The notes beneath the pieces were generated by a model. The model saw only the letters and a list, made by a program, of their open reading frames with translations, did no database searches and was not told the origin of the DNA. Below are positions 25,713 to 39,500 of a stretch of 64,000 nt of DNA, in pieces. Numbering within the stretch: the first letter of the stretch is position 1; every line of letters begins with the position of its first letter. The DNA comes from Apostichopus japonicus. Lineage: Eukaryota > Echinodermata > Holothuroidea > Aspidochirotida > Stichopodidae. Where the stretch lies: assembly GCF_037975245.1 (NCBI RefSeq), contig NC_092583.1:7763264-7827263 (forward strand). Reading direction: 5' to 3'. The translations under genes were made by a program, and so were the position numbers.

Positions 25713-26606
25713 CATGGTTGGGTACACATTAAGCGGCTTTACCACCAATTTTACCCAACGTATAAGGAATCATTACACATAGGCCAACCCACACATACAC
25801 ACATACTTACAAGAGCTACCCTATGGAGTCATCTACTTGAAACATACTTCAGGATACACATTATGCCCAGCATAGCCTTGTGAATCATCCCTAATGGAGA
25901 CGACATGGCATTTCATACAGCGCCCTCGATTTGTTTAACCATGTTAACCATCAACTGACTGTGCATCAACCTTACAGTGACATACCTGCAGTGACATTGT
26001 AGTCTTTGTAGGAGTCCATTCTTCAAAATGTAAGTACTTTCAAGATCTTGTTTACAATTTGGTCTTAGTAACGATAACTTCCTTAGATGATACACATTAC
26101 ATTGCTGCATGATTGTAGACCAGGTTAGTCCACTTTAGTTACACTTGATAATATAGGCCTAGCCTATAATAGGCCTGATGTATTACTAGGCATGATGAGT
26201 GTGCTCAAGCCTAGGTTAGGCTAGGCCTAGTCTGCTACTTTAGCACAGCCGCAGTACTTATACATCATGTTAGCCCTTCATTTTTCTGACAGTTGCGACC
26301 TTCATGAGTATATGTTTGTATCACGGTTAGCAGTAAGTTAAATACTACTATACTAGCTTGCAGCTAGATAAATTACTGAAGGCTACAGTAGATGTATGCC
26401 TAGGCCTAGGCTAGGTTATATATGCCTACCCTAAAATTGCATGGATCTAGGCTGATGCCAAGTCCAGCCTTTTCTCTAGCTAAGCTTGATAGGTATTCGT
26501 GGTAGTGACTCATAATCTACAGAAGGCACATTTTAACTCCTTGTCTGGGCTTTCATTGTAAGTCTTCTAAGATAGGCTTTTAATGCATTGTGATGTAGCC
26601 TACTAA
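25713..26606. other. No gene recognised; GGCCTAGG-rich patch
   Basis: Around 26150-26260 and 26395-26420 there are repeated TAGGCCTAG and CCTAGGCTAGG words. Such words are common in intergenic DNA of several marine deuterostomes. No exon is supported. Confidence 0.4.
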
Positions 26607-26624
26607 AACTTTAGTTTATAGGCC

Positions 26625-26890
26625 GTGGCTATTCTTACGACTAGTCGTAACAATTATTTATAAACTATTCTTACGACAAAGGCGAATTCAAGCGCAGTAA
26701 AGTAAATAAAGCAACTGGGCATGTAGTAGGGGTAACCCTTACCCTAAACATAACCCTAAACCTCAATCCTAACCCTAACCGAAAATTATTGTTACTCCTC
26801 GTCATAAAAATAGTACTCCTGGTCATAAAAATAGCAACTGCACATGCAAAGTCGGAAATTATTCTTACGACTAGTCGTAAGAATAGCCAC
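26625..26890. mobile_element. MITE with palindromic ends and a telomere-like core
   Basis: Left end GTGGCTATTCTTACGACTAG; the right end is its inverse (...GTCGTAAGAATAGCCAC). Each end contains the self-complementary word TTACGACTAGTCGTAA. The core at 26731-26781 has several CCCTAA/CCCTAAC units that resemble degenerate telomere repeat. The flanks ACTTTAGTTTATAGGCC (left) and ACTTTGTAGTTTATAAGCC (right) look like imperfect direct repeats. There is no open frame. Confidence 0.7.
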
Positions 26891-26908
26891 TTTGTAGTTT
26901 ATAAGCCA

Positions 26909-29100
26909 TTGGCAAAGTTGATAAGGGGTATAATAGTGTAACTGTTGTTAGCCGTAGGTCAGTTATGCATCTTACATGTCATACTGGTGTATGCACATGA
27001 TGGTGTAAGGATCAGGAACAGTCAGCTGTTAATGTGATGTGATTTAAGAGACTTCAGTTGAACAATAGTTCAATTCAAGCCTTTAGGCCTGTCATAGTTG
27101 TCCATTCTCCTAGGACTTTCAATTAAGTACAGCAGGCTATGCATATGTAACAGGTGGAGTACAAAGATAGTCTAAGACGCCATCTGTGGTGCTGTGATCT
27201 TTATTGTGGAACTTGACTTTGTTCCCCGAACAAACTCCTATTAAGAAATGAAAAGATGAAACACGACCATAAGCAAAAATAGAAAAATAGCTAATGTTAA
27301 AGGAATAAAAAAAAGAATATGAAATGCAAAATGGGACGGAATATCATACGTTAATTACAATGGAGTCAAAGGTCCTAGTAGAAAGCTCCTACTGTCATTA
27401 CCTACATGTATGTCATACCCGTGAACTCAATATGAAGCTTATGAATCGACTATGAACCCAGAGTAATCTACGGTTTAATCACGGCCAACTAGGTATACAC
27501 ACTGAGCCCCCAACAACTAAGATTATACCGCACGCACTCTAGTGAACTGATGGCAACTCTTGAGGGACCCAAATAGGGCTACGAGGCATGCCACCTCCAG
27601 AGCAACCTATCACTTATACACTATAGAATGGGCAAATTATCTAATAAAGACTAGCATTACCGACTCAAGGAGAAATAATAATGCCTATCTGCCTGTAGGT
27701 TAATAACAACTCTCTCATAAGGAACCCCCCACACAGCTCTGCTCCAAGCTTAAGGTTCTATGAGAGGTCTCATGATGAGTTTTGCTCTCACTCCCTTAAT
27801 TATATACGTTAACAACTTGATTGTCTTGTAATCCACCTTAACTACATCACTAATAATTATAATGAAAACTTGAACCAAAGCTGTATCAAATACTGTAGCT
27901 ATTCTACTTGCAATAGCCAAGATACCGTCAACCAAGCATGAAAATGAAAGTAAATGACTACAGGTACATATATAATGAGCCTAACTTCGCAATACATGTA
28001 AATACTGCTGTACAAGGAATCCCTGCATAAAAGCATGGCAATGATAAATAAGCTTAACCCTCTTCAAACTCCTTAAAACTAGATGATCAAGTCTTTCTGA
28101 ATACACAGCTTGTTACCAGGTGATCATCTTCATTAAAATGTACCCTTAGAAGAGCAGGATACGGCAAAGTAGTTAAAGATAAATGTTTGCGATTTGTTTA
28201 GCACATGTGTTGTAATAAAAATACAATGAGATTCAGCTTTTACCCGAGGTTGAAGTTCCCCAAATCCCATCAGCATATTCAACTTGGTATTAAATATGGG
28301 TTGGTATTTACAATCTAGCATTCTGTGCCTGTCACACATAAGAGTAAGACTTTTGTTGCCAAGGCTGTAAGATCTACAATGTTATAGAAAGCAAATGGTG
28401 TTCCATTTGCCACTTGTCAGTACACTATAGCTTCATGCCCACTATATTTATTTTCAAACAAACTAGCTAAATACATTTGCATTTTAATACAAAAATTCCA
28501 ACTAAATTGGCAAAGGTCCTGAATCATTATATAATACAGTATAGGATTACCAAAACTTAATCGTTAGTTACCAACAGTGTTGGAATGTTTAATTCAGCTC
28601 TAAATACTGGTGGAAAGCACAACTATTTGCACAAGCAACATTGTAATATGATTGGAACATATAGATCACATCAGTATGATAAATGTATTTTTGGCTTTAT
28701 TCTTATGAGGATCTGTTAAAATGTCTAGCCCAAGTACAATGAATATAGCAGAGCTGCTGGCGCTCTAATTTAGACAAGTTTGAAGGTAATGAAAGGGATG
28801 CTGGATATGGGGTTCTCGTCAGCAGCTAGCTGACCAGCAGGCTTGTTGGGAATCCCCCTAGTGGTTACGAAGTGTGAAGACAGCTAACCACTATATGTTA
28901 AATACAACAGGCTAAATAAAGAATAAGAATTGAGCAAGATTCAGTATGTAACTATATAACCCCGCCACAATATTTAAGTAATTATGCAACGTGAGAAACT
29001 TGGCAAAGTACTCTTCAAATGAATGCACTGTTATACAATTACAATTAAAACAGGTATCAATTTACACTTAATTGTGGGATAAAAGTTACAATTAACTAGG
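26909..29100. other. No gene recognised
   Basis: No frame here has protein-like composition with splice support, and no RNA gene or defined repeat was found. Confidence 0.45.
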
Positions 29101-29121
29101 GAGTGTCAAGTGGCCACAAGA

Positions 29122-29580
29122 CTAGTATATTGTGCACATTAATAAAATAAGAGATAGGCTTATCTGGGAGGGGGTCTGTATCTTCCAGTAGCACTGTATT
29201 CCTATCAACTGTTTGATTTGTTGTTGCTGGCTAGAAACCTCTTGACCATGTGAATTAATCCAATAGAACATTTTATGTCCCAAAGTTATTACATTAAAGG
29301 GTAGACACCCTATGACTGGTATCCACCATAAAGGATAAAAAGGGTCAATGAATGTCCAGCAGATAACAGCAAGTATAAAAAGGTACCGTGGCTGATAGCG
29401 ATAAATGAACTTCCAGTAAATACAAATCAGTTCGAATGATGTCCTTACCAACGAAAGTAGAAGATCCAGGTACAATAATATAAAAACAGCGACGACAGCT
29501 CTCAGTTCTATCAATTCCATTAGTGTGAATAGGCACAGTATCAAGATGTAAATACAATTTACAAATAATTCCTCCAACAT
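29122..29580 (-). CDS. Hypothetical multi-pass membrane protein frame
   Basis: A 152-residue frame that starts with ATG and is strongly hydrophobic. Segments around residues 7-24 (VNCIYILILCLFTLMELI), 28-45, 66-82 (YLFILAVICWTFIDPFY) and 84-100 could each cross a membrane. The last third is polar, with QQQQIKQL. I do not recognise any family. It would be transcribed divergently from the SET gene, whose first exon candidate lies about 400 bp away. AT-rich DNA gives hydrophobic frames by chance and there is no second line of evidence, so this may not be a gene. Confidence 0.25.
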   Translation of the reverse strand: MLEELFVNCIYILILCLFTLMELIELRAVVAVFILLYLDLLLSLVRTSFELICIYWKFIYRYQPRYLFILAVICWTFIDPFYPLWWIPVIGCLPFNVITLGHKMFYWINSHGQEVSSQQQQIKQLIGIQCYWKIQTPSQISLSLILLMCTIY

Positions 29581-29939
29581 ATAATTCCTCCAGAAAAGTT
29601 AAGATACCTTTTCATCAGACAAGTTTGACAGCTTAGTTAACAACAACTCTATATATCTACACAGTGGACAGACTTTAACCTCAAGAGTGCCCAGATTCTA
29701 CTCATGCCCTGTTGACTGGCTCACAAGAAAACTGCAACTCTTCCTATAAGACTCCTGGAAAGGAGCTCCCAAACTACAGCATATAACCATGTCACCAACT
29801 TAACTTCTCTCATTGGCCCAACTACAACCACCAGTAGCAACACTATGAACCAATCAGGTTTAACCATCCAATACTACATTTGCATAAGAAGTTGGTAAGT
29901 TGTTTACTACAGACAAAGCAAACAGGCACAACTAAGAAA

Positions 29940-30031
29940 GTAACGTTTTCAAAGTCTAACAACTACTTATCAAGAGTAAAATGAACACAGCAGATGAAGG
30001 AGAGGAAGAAGCATAAATATATCTATTTACA
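29940..30031 (+). other. Candidate 5' UTR exon of the SET gene
   Basis: A CA|GTAAGT donor at 30032 precedes the first SET exon. Frames through this piece close quickly (an ATG at 29981 runs only 11 codons), so if it is an exon it would be non-coding leader. The transcription start is not visible; I infer it only from the donor and position. Confidence 0.25.
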
Positions 30032-30346
30032 GTAAGTCACTATTAAAATACCTCAATAGTCTTAGCTACGCCTGTTTCCAATGCAACCTAACCTTATGTG
30101 TTATTGTTTAAGTACTCTCGTTAAAGTTTTCCCGTACCACAAAAGTGTGCCCAATCCAATGCGAACAAGGTAATATTTGCAAGTGAAAAAAAAATTATTA
30201 ATCAAAACAAAACCAGACGGTGCCATTATCAAAACATTTAAAAATTCAGTCATAGCATGGTAATTTTTCTTATTTAGCTATGTTATTTCTATCTATAAGT
30301 TAACCTGTGAAAGGTTACTGGTATAATTTTGTTGCTCATATCACAG

Positions 30347-33300
30347 GAAGCGATGGCCACGTCGGTTGATGAAGAAGCCTGTGGAAGAAGCCACAAAGTT
30401 TTGTGAGCTTGGGGTAGATAAAGCTGGATTTGATGTCCGCTACATAAATGATTTCATTGGTAAGGTACACTTGTCTTTCATAAATTGCTGTATTTACTAT
30501 TCATAGCTTGTGATAAAAAACGAAAATGTTAATGAAATTTGATATTTTTCAGAGGTAACTCTGGATACAACACATTCCTAGATGTTGGAATTTTGCCCAT
30601 ATTACTAAACTTTCGTACCAACCTACAAGATGAATGATGTAATCCTAGTTACCTTTGTCAAATGCACCTGAATGAGCTGAACAAATAATATGTGACATGT
30701 GCATGAAGCAGGCCATATCATCTTGTGTAGCTACATGCACAAAACTAGTCAGCTAAACTTAGAACACAATCGACAGATTGGCATAGAGAACTAGGGGCAT
30801 AGCAGCCCGCAATACATTTATTCAAGCAGGTAAAAGTATGACTTCACAGAATTGAATGAATGGAAGTGGCTGTGTACATCAGCTCTGCATAGGTTCCATA
30901 GTTCCTGTTTCTTCCTACAAATTAATTTTCTTAGCTGTTAACACCAATTAATTGAAAAAAGCAATGGCAACTATATGAACAATATGTAGGTACTTACAAC
31001 TTAAGAAGTTTGTACCCCCCACCCCCCCCCCCCCCTCGGTGCATGCCAGTAGCCAGTATTTAAAAAGTCAAGTAACATTCAGCTTTGGTGTAACCAGCAA
31101 GCATGACTCTGATCTTACATTTTCAATCGCTTCAAGTTTGTAAAATGGCAAAACTTCAACAAGAAGTATGGTAGGAGCTGCCTAATATAGTATGTATGTG
31201 AACACTCCTCACAGATGGTATAGCAATTACAGATGTACTGGTTAATGGTTATGTAACATTACTTTCCTTCGTCACTACTTGCCTTTCGATGGTAGAGAGC
31301 TCATTGGAAAGAAATTGCTAACTCATATACTATTGTGGTCTTGAGCTTGAAGGCTTGCACAGTTCATAGAGATACTGTGTCTATACTGGTCTGTATGACA
31401 ATGCTGCTTTTGAGGATGTCCATATACATGTTTATAATTGTCACATTAACATAAAAACATATCATAGGCCTTCAGCTGCTATGATATGGTGGGCCATTGA
31501 TCATCAGTGAAGACATTTTGCATATATGCAGGTGGCATACATATAAGTGAGTGTTCCATGTAGGAAATGCAAATTTATCTATTGATCTACATTTAATTTA
31601 ATATACTGAAGTCAAGTACACCTCAGATAATATCCTATATATTGATATATGTGATATGTCATATCGTTTTTGCTTACATTGCAAATGTAGTAAATGCCCT
31701 ATACTGTAGCTTATAATGGAACACTTCAGATACCACAATCCACATAGATATAACCAAGGATTATCCCAAATTTCAGAGAAGGAACAGAAATGTAGCGAAA
31801 AAGGAATCTTTAATCATATACCACATTTTTCAGCCAGTAAATGCTCCAAAAAAAAAAAAAGCACTATGTCAGGAAGATTAATTTGCTTTCACTGCTCACA
31901 TCTATCAAAATTAGATAAGCAACATAGAGCCTGAAATAAATTACCATCATGATCTAAATAGATGCAAGTGCATTAGCAATAATTGTTTTAAAGTTAATGT
32001 TGCTGGCAAATAATGATGCACTGTCCTTTACACTTTTATATTGACAGGTTATGGTGTATTCACTTCCAGGGACTTCAGCCAGAAAGATTTTTTGCTGGAG
32101 TATCGGGGTGAACTAATTTCATCAGAAGAAGCAGTGAAGAGAGAAAAAACTTACCCACTTTCAAAGGGGAGTTTCCTTTACTTTTTTAAGGACAAAGGTG
32201 TTCTGAAATGGTGAGTTTTTACACATAAGTATCTTAGCTTAAACTAATTATTGTAAATAAATTTACAAGGGTGCAGTATCCTGCATTGAAACTTTGATAA
32301 ATATTTCATGTGGCAGCTTGAAATCATTTGAATCAGTTTCTTTGCAATTCCATAATAACTATAGCTGTTCATGACAAGTTGAATAAAGGTGCTACACTAG
32401 ATCCTGATCAGATCCACTGATGTTATTAGACGATTATCCCTGCATGTGGTAATAAAATGACTGATCCCGACATGTTCATACTTAGTTCATACTCTGATCC
32501 TCCTATACTTTACACTACTTAGTGTTGATGTGGTATGGAGCATTATGGAGGCTAGCAACTAACCTACAACTTAAAACAAACTGTTCACTATTCAGAGCTT
32601 TTGCTGTTGGGACAGCTTGTGTCGTATCACAAATGTCTATACAGTTACAAGCACCAGTATTCGAAATTCTTAATTAGTCAGGACATTGTCGATATAAAAT
32701 GGCTTGCAATTCACTAAAGGTTCCTCTATATTCACAGTCTTAAGGCTATGAAACATACATATACCATTAACTATGTAGGCCTACCAGAATATGCAGCAGG
32801 CTATGACCAGGGAGTTGTTCACTAACAACTCCCTGCTATGACAAGGAAGGCTACTTCAACACAGTCACAGTTGATCCTGAAGGGTTAACACTACACACTT
32901 GATCTTGATATCAGGATAAAATCCTGGTCTCTGCCAGCATCAAAATAGGAGGATCAGGTCCGGATCTGAACTGCATTTACACTACAGCTGTGATGTCGAT
33001 AGGCGCTGATCCTGACGTTGAGATCTAATCCGGATCTAGTGTTCAAGCACCCTGAACATTTTACTTGATTTTGCAACAAGTGACATATATATTGCAGTAC
33101 TGCACTTGATCCTCATTACCAACTGTAATGTCAAACCACGTGAATTTTGTTAGACTACAGTTCATTCCTGCATGTGCACTGACCTGTACACAGCTGCCTA
33201 ACCATTTCTATAACCCCCTTAGTTTGTGATACATCTATTCTTGGTGCTGTCAGCTGAGGAATGTTATACTAACATAAATGTCTCTTCTTACATGCCTGTT

Positions 33301-33529
33301 TTTAAACTGTCTTTCTCTTACCTTTTTATTTAGTGTGGATGCTACTGATAAGCATGGGAAAGGAAGGCTGGTCAATGATAACCACATAGCCCCAAACTGC
33401 AAAATGATCATTGTTTGCAAACTACACCAGTCCAAACCCTACCTATGTCTGTTTGCTACTAAAGACATCCCAGCTGAGACAGAACTGCGGTTTGACTATG
33501 GTGTAGCCAATCTCCCATGGCGGAGAAAG
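30347..33529 (+). CDS. KMT5A-like SET methyltransferase domain, three exons
   Basis: Exon 1 (from a CACAG acceptor at 30347, first useful ATG at 30369, to 30459) gives KKPVEEATKFCELGVDKAGF. Exon 2 (32048-32210) gives GYGVFTSRDFSQKDFLLEYR followed by GELISSEEAVKREKTY. Exon 3 (33334-33529) gives CVDATDKHGKGRLVNDNH, KDIPAETELRFDYG and LPWRRK. These are the SET hallmarks: the G-x-G-x-F AdoMet loop, the EYRGELI strand, the pseudoknot segment RLVNDNHIAPNC (where relatives have RLINHS) and the C-terminal FDYG with its conserved tyrosine. The family methylates lysine, in KMT5A histone H4 K20. The substrate here is unknown. All acceptors and donors are canonical (GTAAGG, GTGAGT, GTAAAG). Confidence 0.85.
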
Positions 33530-36500
33530 GTAAAGATGTCCTCATTGCTAATAGCTATCCTCTTTTCAAATAAAGTAAAGTAAATTCTTCTTATCTCATT
33601 AAGAGAACAAAATGTGTGGCCACATGCAGCAACTTGCAATGACACGTTGTAAATAAGTTTGTATTACTGATAATATTATGCCTGTTTTAGGTTACAGTAA
33701 TGCAAACAAATGCAGTTAATAGCTTATTTTAGCCAAGTGGAGCATCAACTAAGCCCAACCCATGCTGTTCCTTTGCACTTGTCTATCATAAAGTCTGATT
33801 ATGGAAAGGAACGTACTTATTACAATGGTCAATAAATTCAATTAATTTCTTTCAGTGCTCATAAATACTATGTATACAAACACAAGATCCCAGTGATGTT
33901 CTTTTTTCGCAAAATTTTGACTAATCCATACACTAAGAGCAAACTTAAAAATATGAAAGCCATTTCTTTTTTTCATATGATGCAGACCAAGAAAAGAGTC
34001 CAAGAGGCCCTTAGGAAATGACCAAAAGGAAACGTCTTCAGGACACTTCTTTTCCTCTTAAATTGTGAAATGTTTTCAACTCACCTGCTAGCTGTTGTTT
34101 CATTGAAGAAACAAATATATAAATAAATGGTTACAGGCATGAACAAACAAAGACTTGTACGGTTACAAGCATGAAAATTCATTATTCTAATGTTATATAT
34201 ATACATGCTTGAAACTTTGTACCTCAACGGTTACGTTGGTAAATGAGAGCCCTATATGGTTTGCAAATAATGGGAATTATTGGTTGGTTGAGGGGGAGGG
34301 GGGGGGGGGTTATCAGGACTGGTAACAAATTCACCAAGTCTACCATTAACATTTACAACACCATACTCTCAATGTGGGGAGTGTGGACATAATATTTTGT
34401 TTGGATGTAACTGGTTAAAGGAAGAATATTAATAATTCCTGACAATTTGCTTTTCAGCCACTGGAAGGAAAAGAAAATAAGACAGTACCATTGCATCACA
34501 GCCTTGATGAACTTTCTTTCTGTGGTTTTAAAAAGGTTGGTCATTACTGATATTTCTTTAGCCAAAGATAATTTTTTCCATTAATAAAGCTTATCTGCAG
34601 TGGAAGATGGTCTGAAATTAGTATAGTTAAATTTTTTGAGGTGAAGGTAATGCCAGGATTTAGAGAATGCTATTAAAGTCTGTGCCTCTACTATGATTCT
34701 TCTCCACAAACTTCAAAAGAGAAACCATTGTGTAGTGTTTCTCTGGTATATGGTTATAGTCCTCAAATAAACTGTGATATTAGAAATGTCAGCTCCACGC
34801 TTCTTTCCTTTAGTTCTCAGGAAACCTACGATAATGGAGTAAAATGTTTGTGTGATGATATGGTTAGTCCTCAGATAACCGTTTTTGAAGAAATAATTCT
34901 GGTGTTTCTCTGGTTTGGCTGTCCTCAAGAAACTGTGATTTACAGAAATTCATAATTTTCCTGTTTTTCATAATAACTTAATTTTCATAACAATTAATCC
35001 TACAGACAAAACTGTGAACAAAGAAATAGATCACTGCAGTGTCCAGAAAAAAAATTATGAATGAAAAATGTCATTGCAGTTTTCCTCTGGTATGAAGCAT
35101 TCTCAGATACAGCATGTGGCCCTGAGGAAAACTGCTCAGTAAATATGTATGATTATCATGGTTTGCCATTTTTGTGTGATGAAATGTATTTAAAAGAAAC
35201 ACTATTTACCAGTCTATGTATCTGTGGTAATGTTGTCCTCAGGAAAATTGAAAGAGAAAATACATTATATCCATGTTTCTCTGAGAAGGTTATCCTCAGA
35301 CCAGTTGCTGTGCATGAGCTGCGTTGTTACAGAGCTTCTGTGATGTGGTAGACCTCAGGAAACTATTTGTTAGCAGAAATACCCCATTACAGAACTCTGC
35401 TGATTTGGTAGTACTCAGGAAAACTGCTATGGAGAAAAACTATATGCCATTGTACTGTGATATAACTGTGATATAAGAAAAAATATCATGGAAATTCTTG
35501 TGTGCTCACTGCTGATATATAGTCATCCAGTTTACTTGATTTAAAGAAAACACTTTGTGCAATATTTTCCTGACATGGTGGTCCTCAAGAAAACTGTGAT
35601 ATCAGAAAAGGTCATGAAAACACCAATTTCTTTAGTGAGAATTATTTGTATCATCCTGTATCAATCTTTATGGGACCTTTACTATTGCATTAATGTCTAT
35701 CTGACTGTTTCAACATCATTAATGTCTCTAAGAAATGTTTTAGTAAACTTATTATTATGAACTTATGTATAAACCCCCTTCATATAAAATAGGAATGCAA
35801 CTACATTGATTTTGCTGTTCTGTTACAGTTGATTTCTGAACCCCAACCTGACGAAGTCACTAGTAATTCTGGAGAGCAGTCTGAAGTGGTACGTATAAGC
35901 CATTACATAATAATTTAGCCATGCAGTTTTATCATAGTTCAAAAGAGCTTTAAATCAACTAAGTGAACAAAGGAAACTCTCCATCAAGTGATATACATTC
36001 GGGAAATCAAAATGGTTCAACATTGGTTGCCAAGTGTTTCACGAATGAATAAGTTTTTTTTATATGACTAATTTGATGAAATTATTGGTATTTTCTTGTC
36101 AAAAGTAGGTGTTATAAAGCCTTCCTTAGTAATGGTTTTGGAATTGTGCTGTCCAGGCCTACACATGATGAAAAAACATCTTCCTTATTAACATAATATA
36201 CCAACACACAAACCAGTATTGTCTCCACAAGGCAAGGCATGTGTATTAAATCACAAGTCATCATATTTGTAGCAATGTTCATCCCTTCAGCAGCATCGTC
36301 AGTGAGTGTTCAGGAAACAATTCTAATGCATTCCTAGTGTCAGCTTGACCCAATGAGTCAAAATATGTATTGTCTCTGATGATAAAATGCCAATAGTGCT
36401 ACACACACTTGTTCCCTATGGAGACAATATAGACACTGTATACAGTATTCACAAGGAATACACTTGTACATATCTACAAATGATTGACCAATTGGGGAAC

Positions 36501-39500
36501 ACAATAATGCCTCAAGTATTAGTGTTAATTGGAGGTTTGCTATTGTTCTAAAGTCTACTTTAATGTTTTACCTGTATTCATGTTTCTTGGAAAATTTCCA
36601 GCAATTGATAAACTGTATCGGAATCTTTAAAACCCCCTTCACATCAAAGTGGAATTCAACTACATTGATTTTGCTGTTCTGTTACAGTTGATTTCTGAAC
36701 CCCAACCTGACGAAGTGACTAGTAATTCTGGAGAGCAGTCTGAAGTGGTACGTATAAGCCATTACATAATAATTTATCCATGCAGTTTTATCATAGCTCA
36801 AAAGAGCTTTAAATCAACTAAGTGAACAAAGGAAACTCTCCATCAAGTGATATACATTCGGGAAATCAAAATGGTTCAACATTGGTTGCCAAGTGTTTCA
36901 CGAATGAATAAGTTTTTTTTATACGACTAAATTGATGAAATTATTGGTATTTTCTTGTCAAAAGTAGGTGTTATTAAGCCTTTCTTAGTAATGGTTTTGG
37001 AATTGTGCTGTCCAGGCCTACACATGATGAAAAAACATCTTCCTTATTAACATAATATACCAACACACAAACCAGTATTGTCTCCACAAGGCAAGGCATG
37101 TGTATTAAATCACAAGTCATCATATTTGTAGCAATGTTCATCCCTTCAGCAGCATCGTCAGTGAGTGTTCAGGAAACAATTCTAATGCATTTCTAGTGTC
37201 AGCTTGACCCAATGAGTCAAAATATGTATTGTCTCTGATGATAAAATGCCAATAGTGCTACACACACTTGTTCCCTATGGAGACAATATAGACACTGTAT
37301 ACAGTATTCACAAGGAATACACTTGTACATATCTAAAAATGATGACCAATTGGGGAACACAATAAAACCTCATATATTAGTGTTAATTGGAGGTTTGCTA
37401 TTGTTCTAAAGTCTACTTTAATGTTTTACCTGTATTCATGTTTCTTAGAAAATTTCCAGTAATTGATAAACTGTACCGGAATCTTTAAAACCCCTTTCAC
37501 ATGAAAGTGGAATTCAACTACATTGATTTTGCTGTTCTGTTACAGTTGATTTCTGAACACCAACCTGACGAAGTGACTAGTAATTCTGGAGAGCAGTCTG
37601 AAATGGTAGGTATAAGCCATTACATAATAATTTAGCCATGCAGTTTTATCATAGTTCAAAAGAGCTTTAAATCAACTAAGTGAACAAAGGAAACTCTCCA
37701 TCAAGTGATATACTTTCGGGAAATCAAAATGGTTCAACATTGGTTGCCAAGTGTTTCACGAATGAATAAGTTTTTTTTATATAACTAAATTGATGAAATT
37801 ATTGGTATTTTCTTGTCAAAAGTAGGTGTTATTAAGCCTTTCTTAGTTATGGTTTTGGAATTGTGCTTTCCAGGCCTACGCATGATGAAAAAACATCTTC
37901 CTTATTAACATAATATACCAACACACAAACCAGTGTTGTCTCCACAAGGCAAGGCATGTGTATTAAATCGCAAGTCATCATATTTGTAGCAATGTTCATC
38001 CCTTCAGCAGCATCGTCAGTGAGTGTTCAGGAAACAATTCTGATGCATTTCTAGTGTCAGCTTGACCCAATGAGTCAAAATATGTATTGTCTCTGATGAT
38101 AAAATGCCAATAGTGCTACACACACTTGTTCCCTATGGAGACAATATAGACACTGTATACAGTATTCACAAGGAATACACTTGTACATATCTACAAATGA
38201 TGACCAATTGGGGATCACAATAATGCCTCAAGTATTAGTGTTAATTGGAGGTTTGCTATTGTTCTAAAGTCTACTTAAATGTTTCACCTGTATTCATGTT
38301 TCTTAGAAAATTTCCAGTAATTGATAAACTGTACCGGAATCTTTAAAACCCCCTTCACATAAAAGAGGAATGCAACTACATTGATTTTGCTGTTCTGTTA
38401 CAGTTGATTTCTGAACCCCAACCTGACGAAGTCACTAGTAATTCTGGAGAGCAGTCTGAAGTGGTACGTATAAGCCATTACATAATAATTTAGCCATGCA
38501 GTTTTATCATAGTTCAAAAGAGCTTTAAATCAACTAAGTGAACAAAGGAAACTCTCCATCAAGTGATATACATTAGGGAAATCAAAATGGTTCAACATTG
38601 GTTGCCAAGTGTTTCACAAATGAATAAGTTTTTTTTATATGACTATATTGATGAAATTATTGGTATTTTCTTGTCAAAAGTAGGTGTTACTTAGCCTTTC
38701 TTAGTAATGGTTTTGGAATTGTGCTGTCCAGGCCTACACATGATGAAAAAACATCTTCCCTATTAACATAATATACCAACACACAAACCAGTATTGTCTC
38801 CACAAGGCAAGACATGTGTATTAAATCTCAAGTCATCATATTTGTAGCAATGTTCATCCCTTCAGCAGCATCGTCAGTGAGTGTTCAGGAAACAATTCTA
38901 ATGCATTCCTAGTGTCAGCTTGACCCAATGAGTCAAAATATGTATTGTCTCTGATGATAAAATGCCAATAGTGCTACACACACTTGTTCCCTATGGAGAC
39001 AATATAGACACTGTATACAGTATTCACAAGGAATACACTTGTAAATATCTACAAATGATGACCAATTGGGGATCACAATAATGCCTCAAGTATTAGTGTT
39101 AATTGGAGGTTTGCTATTGTTCTAAAGTCTGCTTTAATGTTTCACCTGTATTCATGTTTCTTAGAAAATTTCCAGTAATTGATAAACTGTACCGGAATCT
39201 TTAAAACCCCTTTCACATGAAAGTGGAATTCAACTACATTGATTTTGCTGGTCTGTTACAGTTGATTTCTGAACCCCAACCTGACGAAGTGACTAGTAAT
39301 TCTGGAGAGCAGTCTGAAATGGTAGGTATAAGCCATTACATAATAATTTAGCCATGCAGTTTTATCATAGTTCAAAAGAGCTTTAAATCAACTAAGTGAA
39401 CAAAGGAAGCTCTCCATCAAGTGATATACATTCGGGAAATCAAAATGGTTCAACATTGGTTGCCAAGTGTTTCACGAATGAATAAGTTTTTTTTATATGA

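Noticed and set aside
26731-26781. An interstitial telomere
   Set aside because: Only a few imperfect CCCTAA units are present, and they sit inside a short inverted-repeat element.
33278-33333. ATG at 33278 as the start of a SET protein
   Set aside because: It is intronic sequence upstream of a good TTTAG acceptor. The phase from exon 2 (TG + T) restores the expected cysteine of the CVDAT motif.
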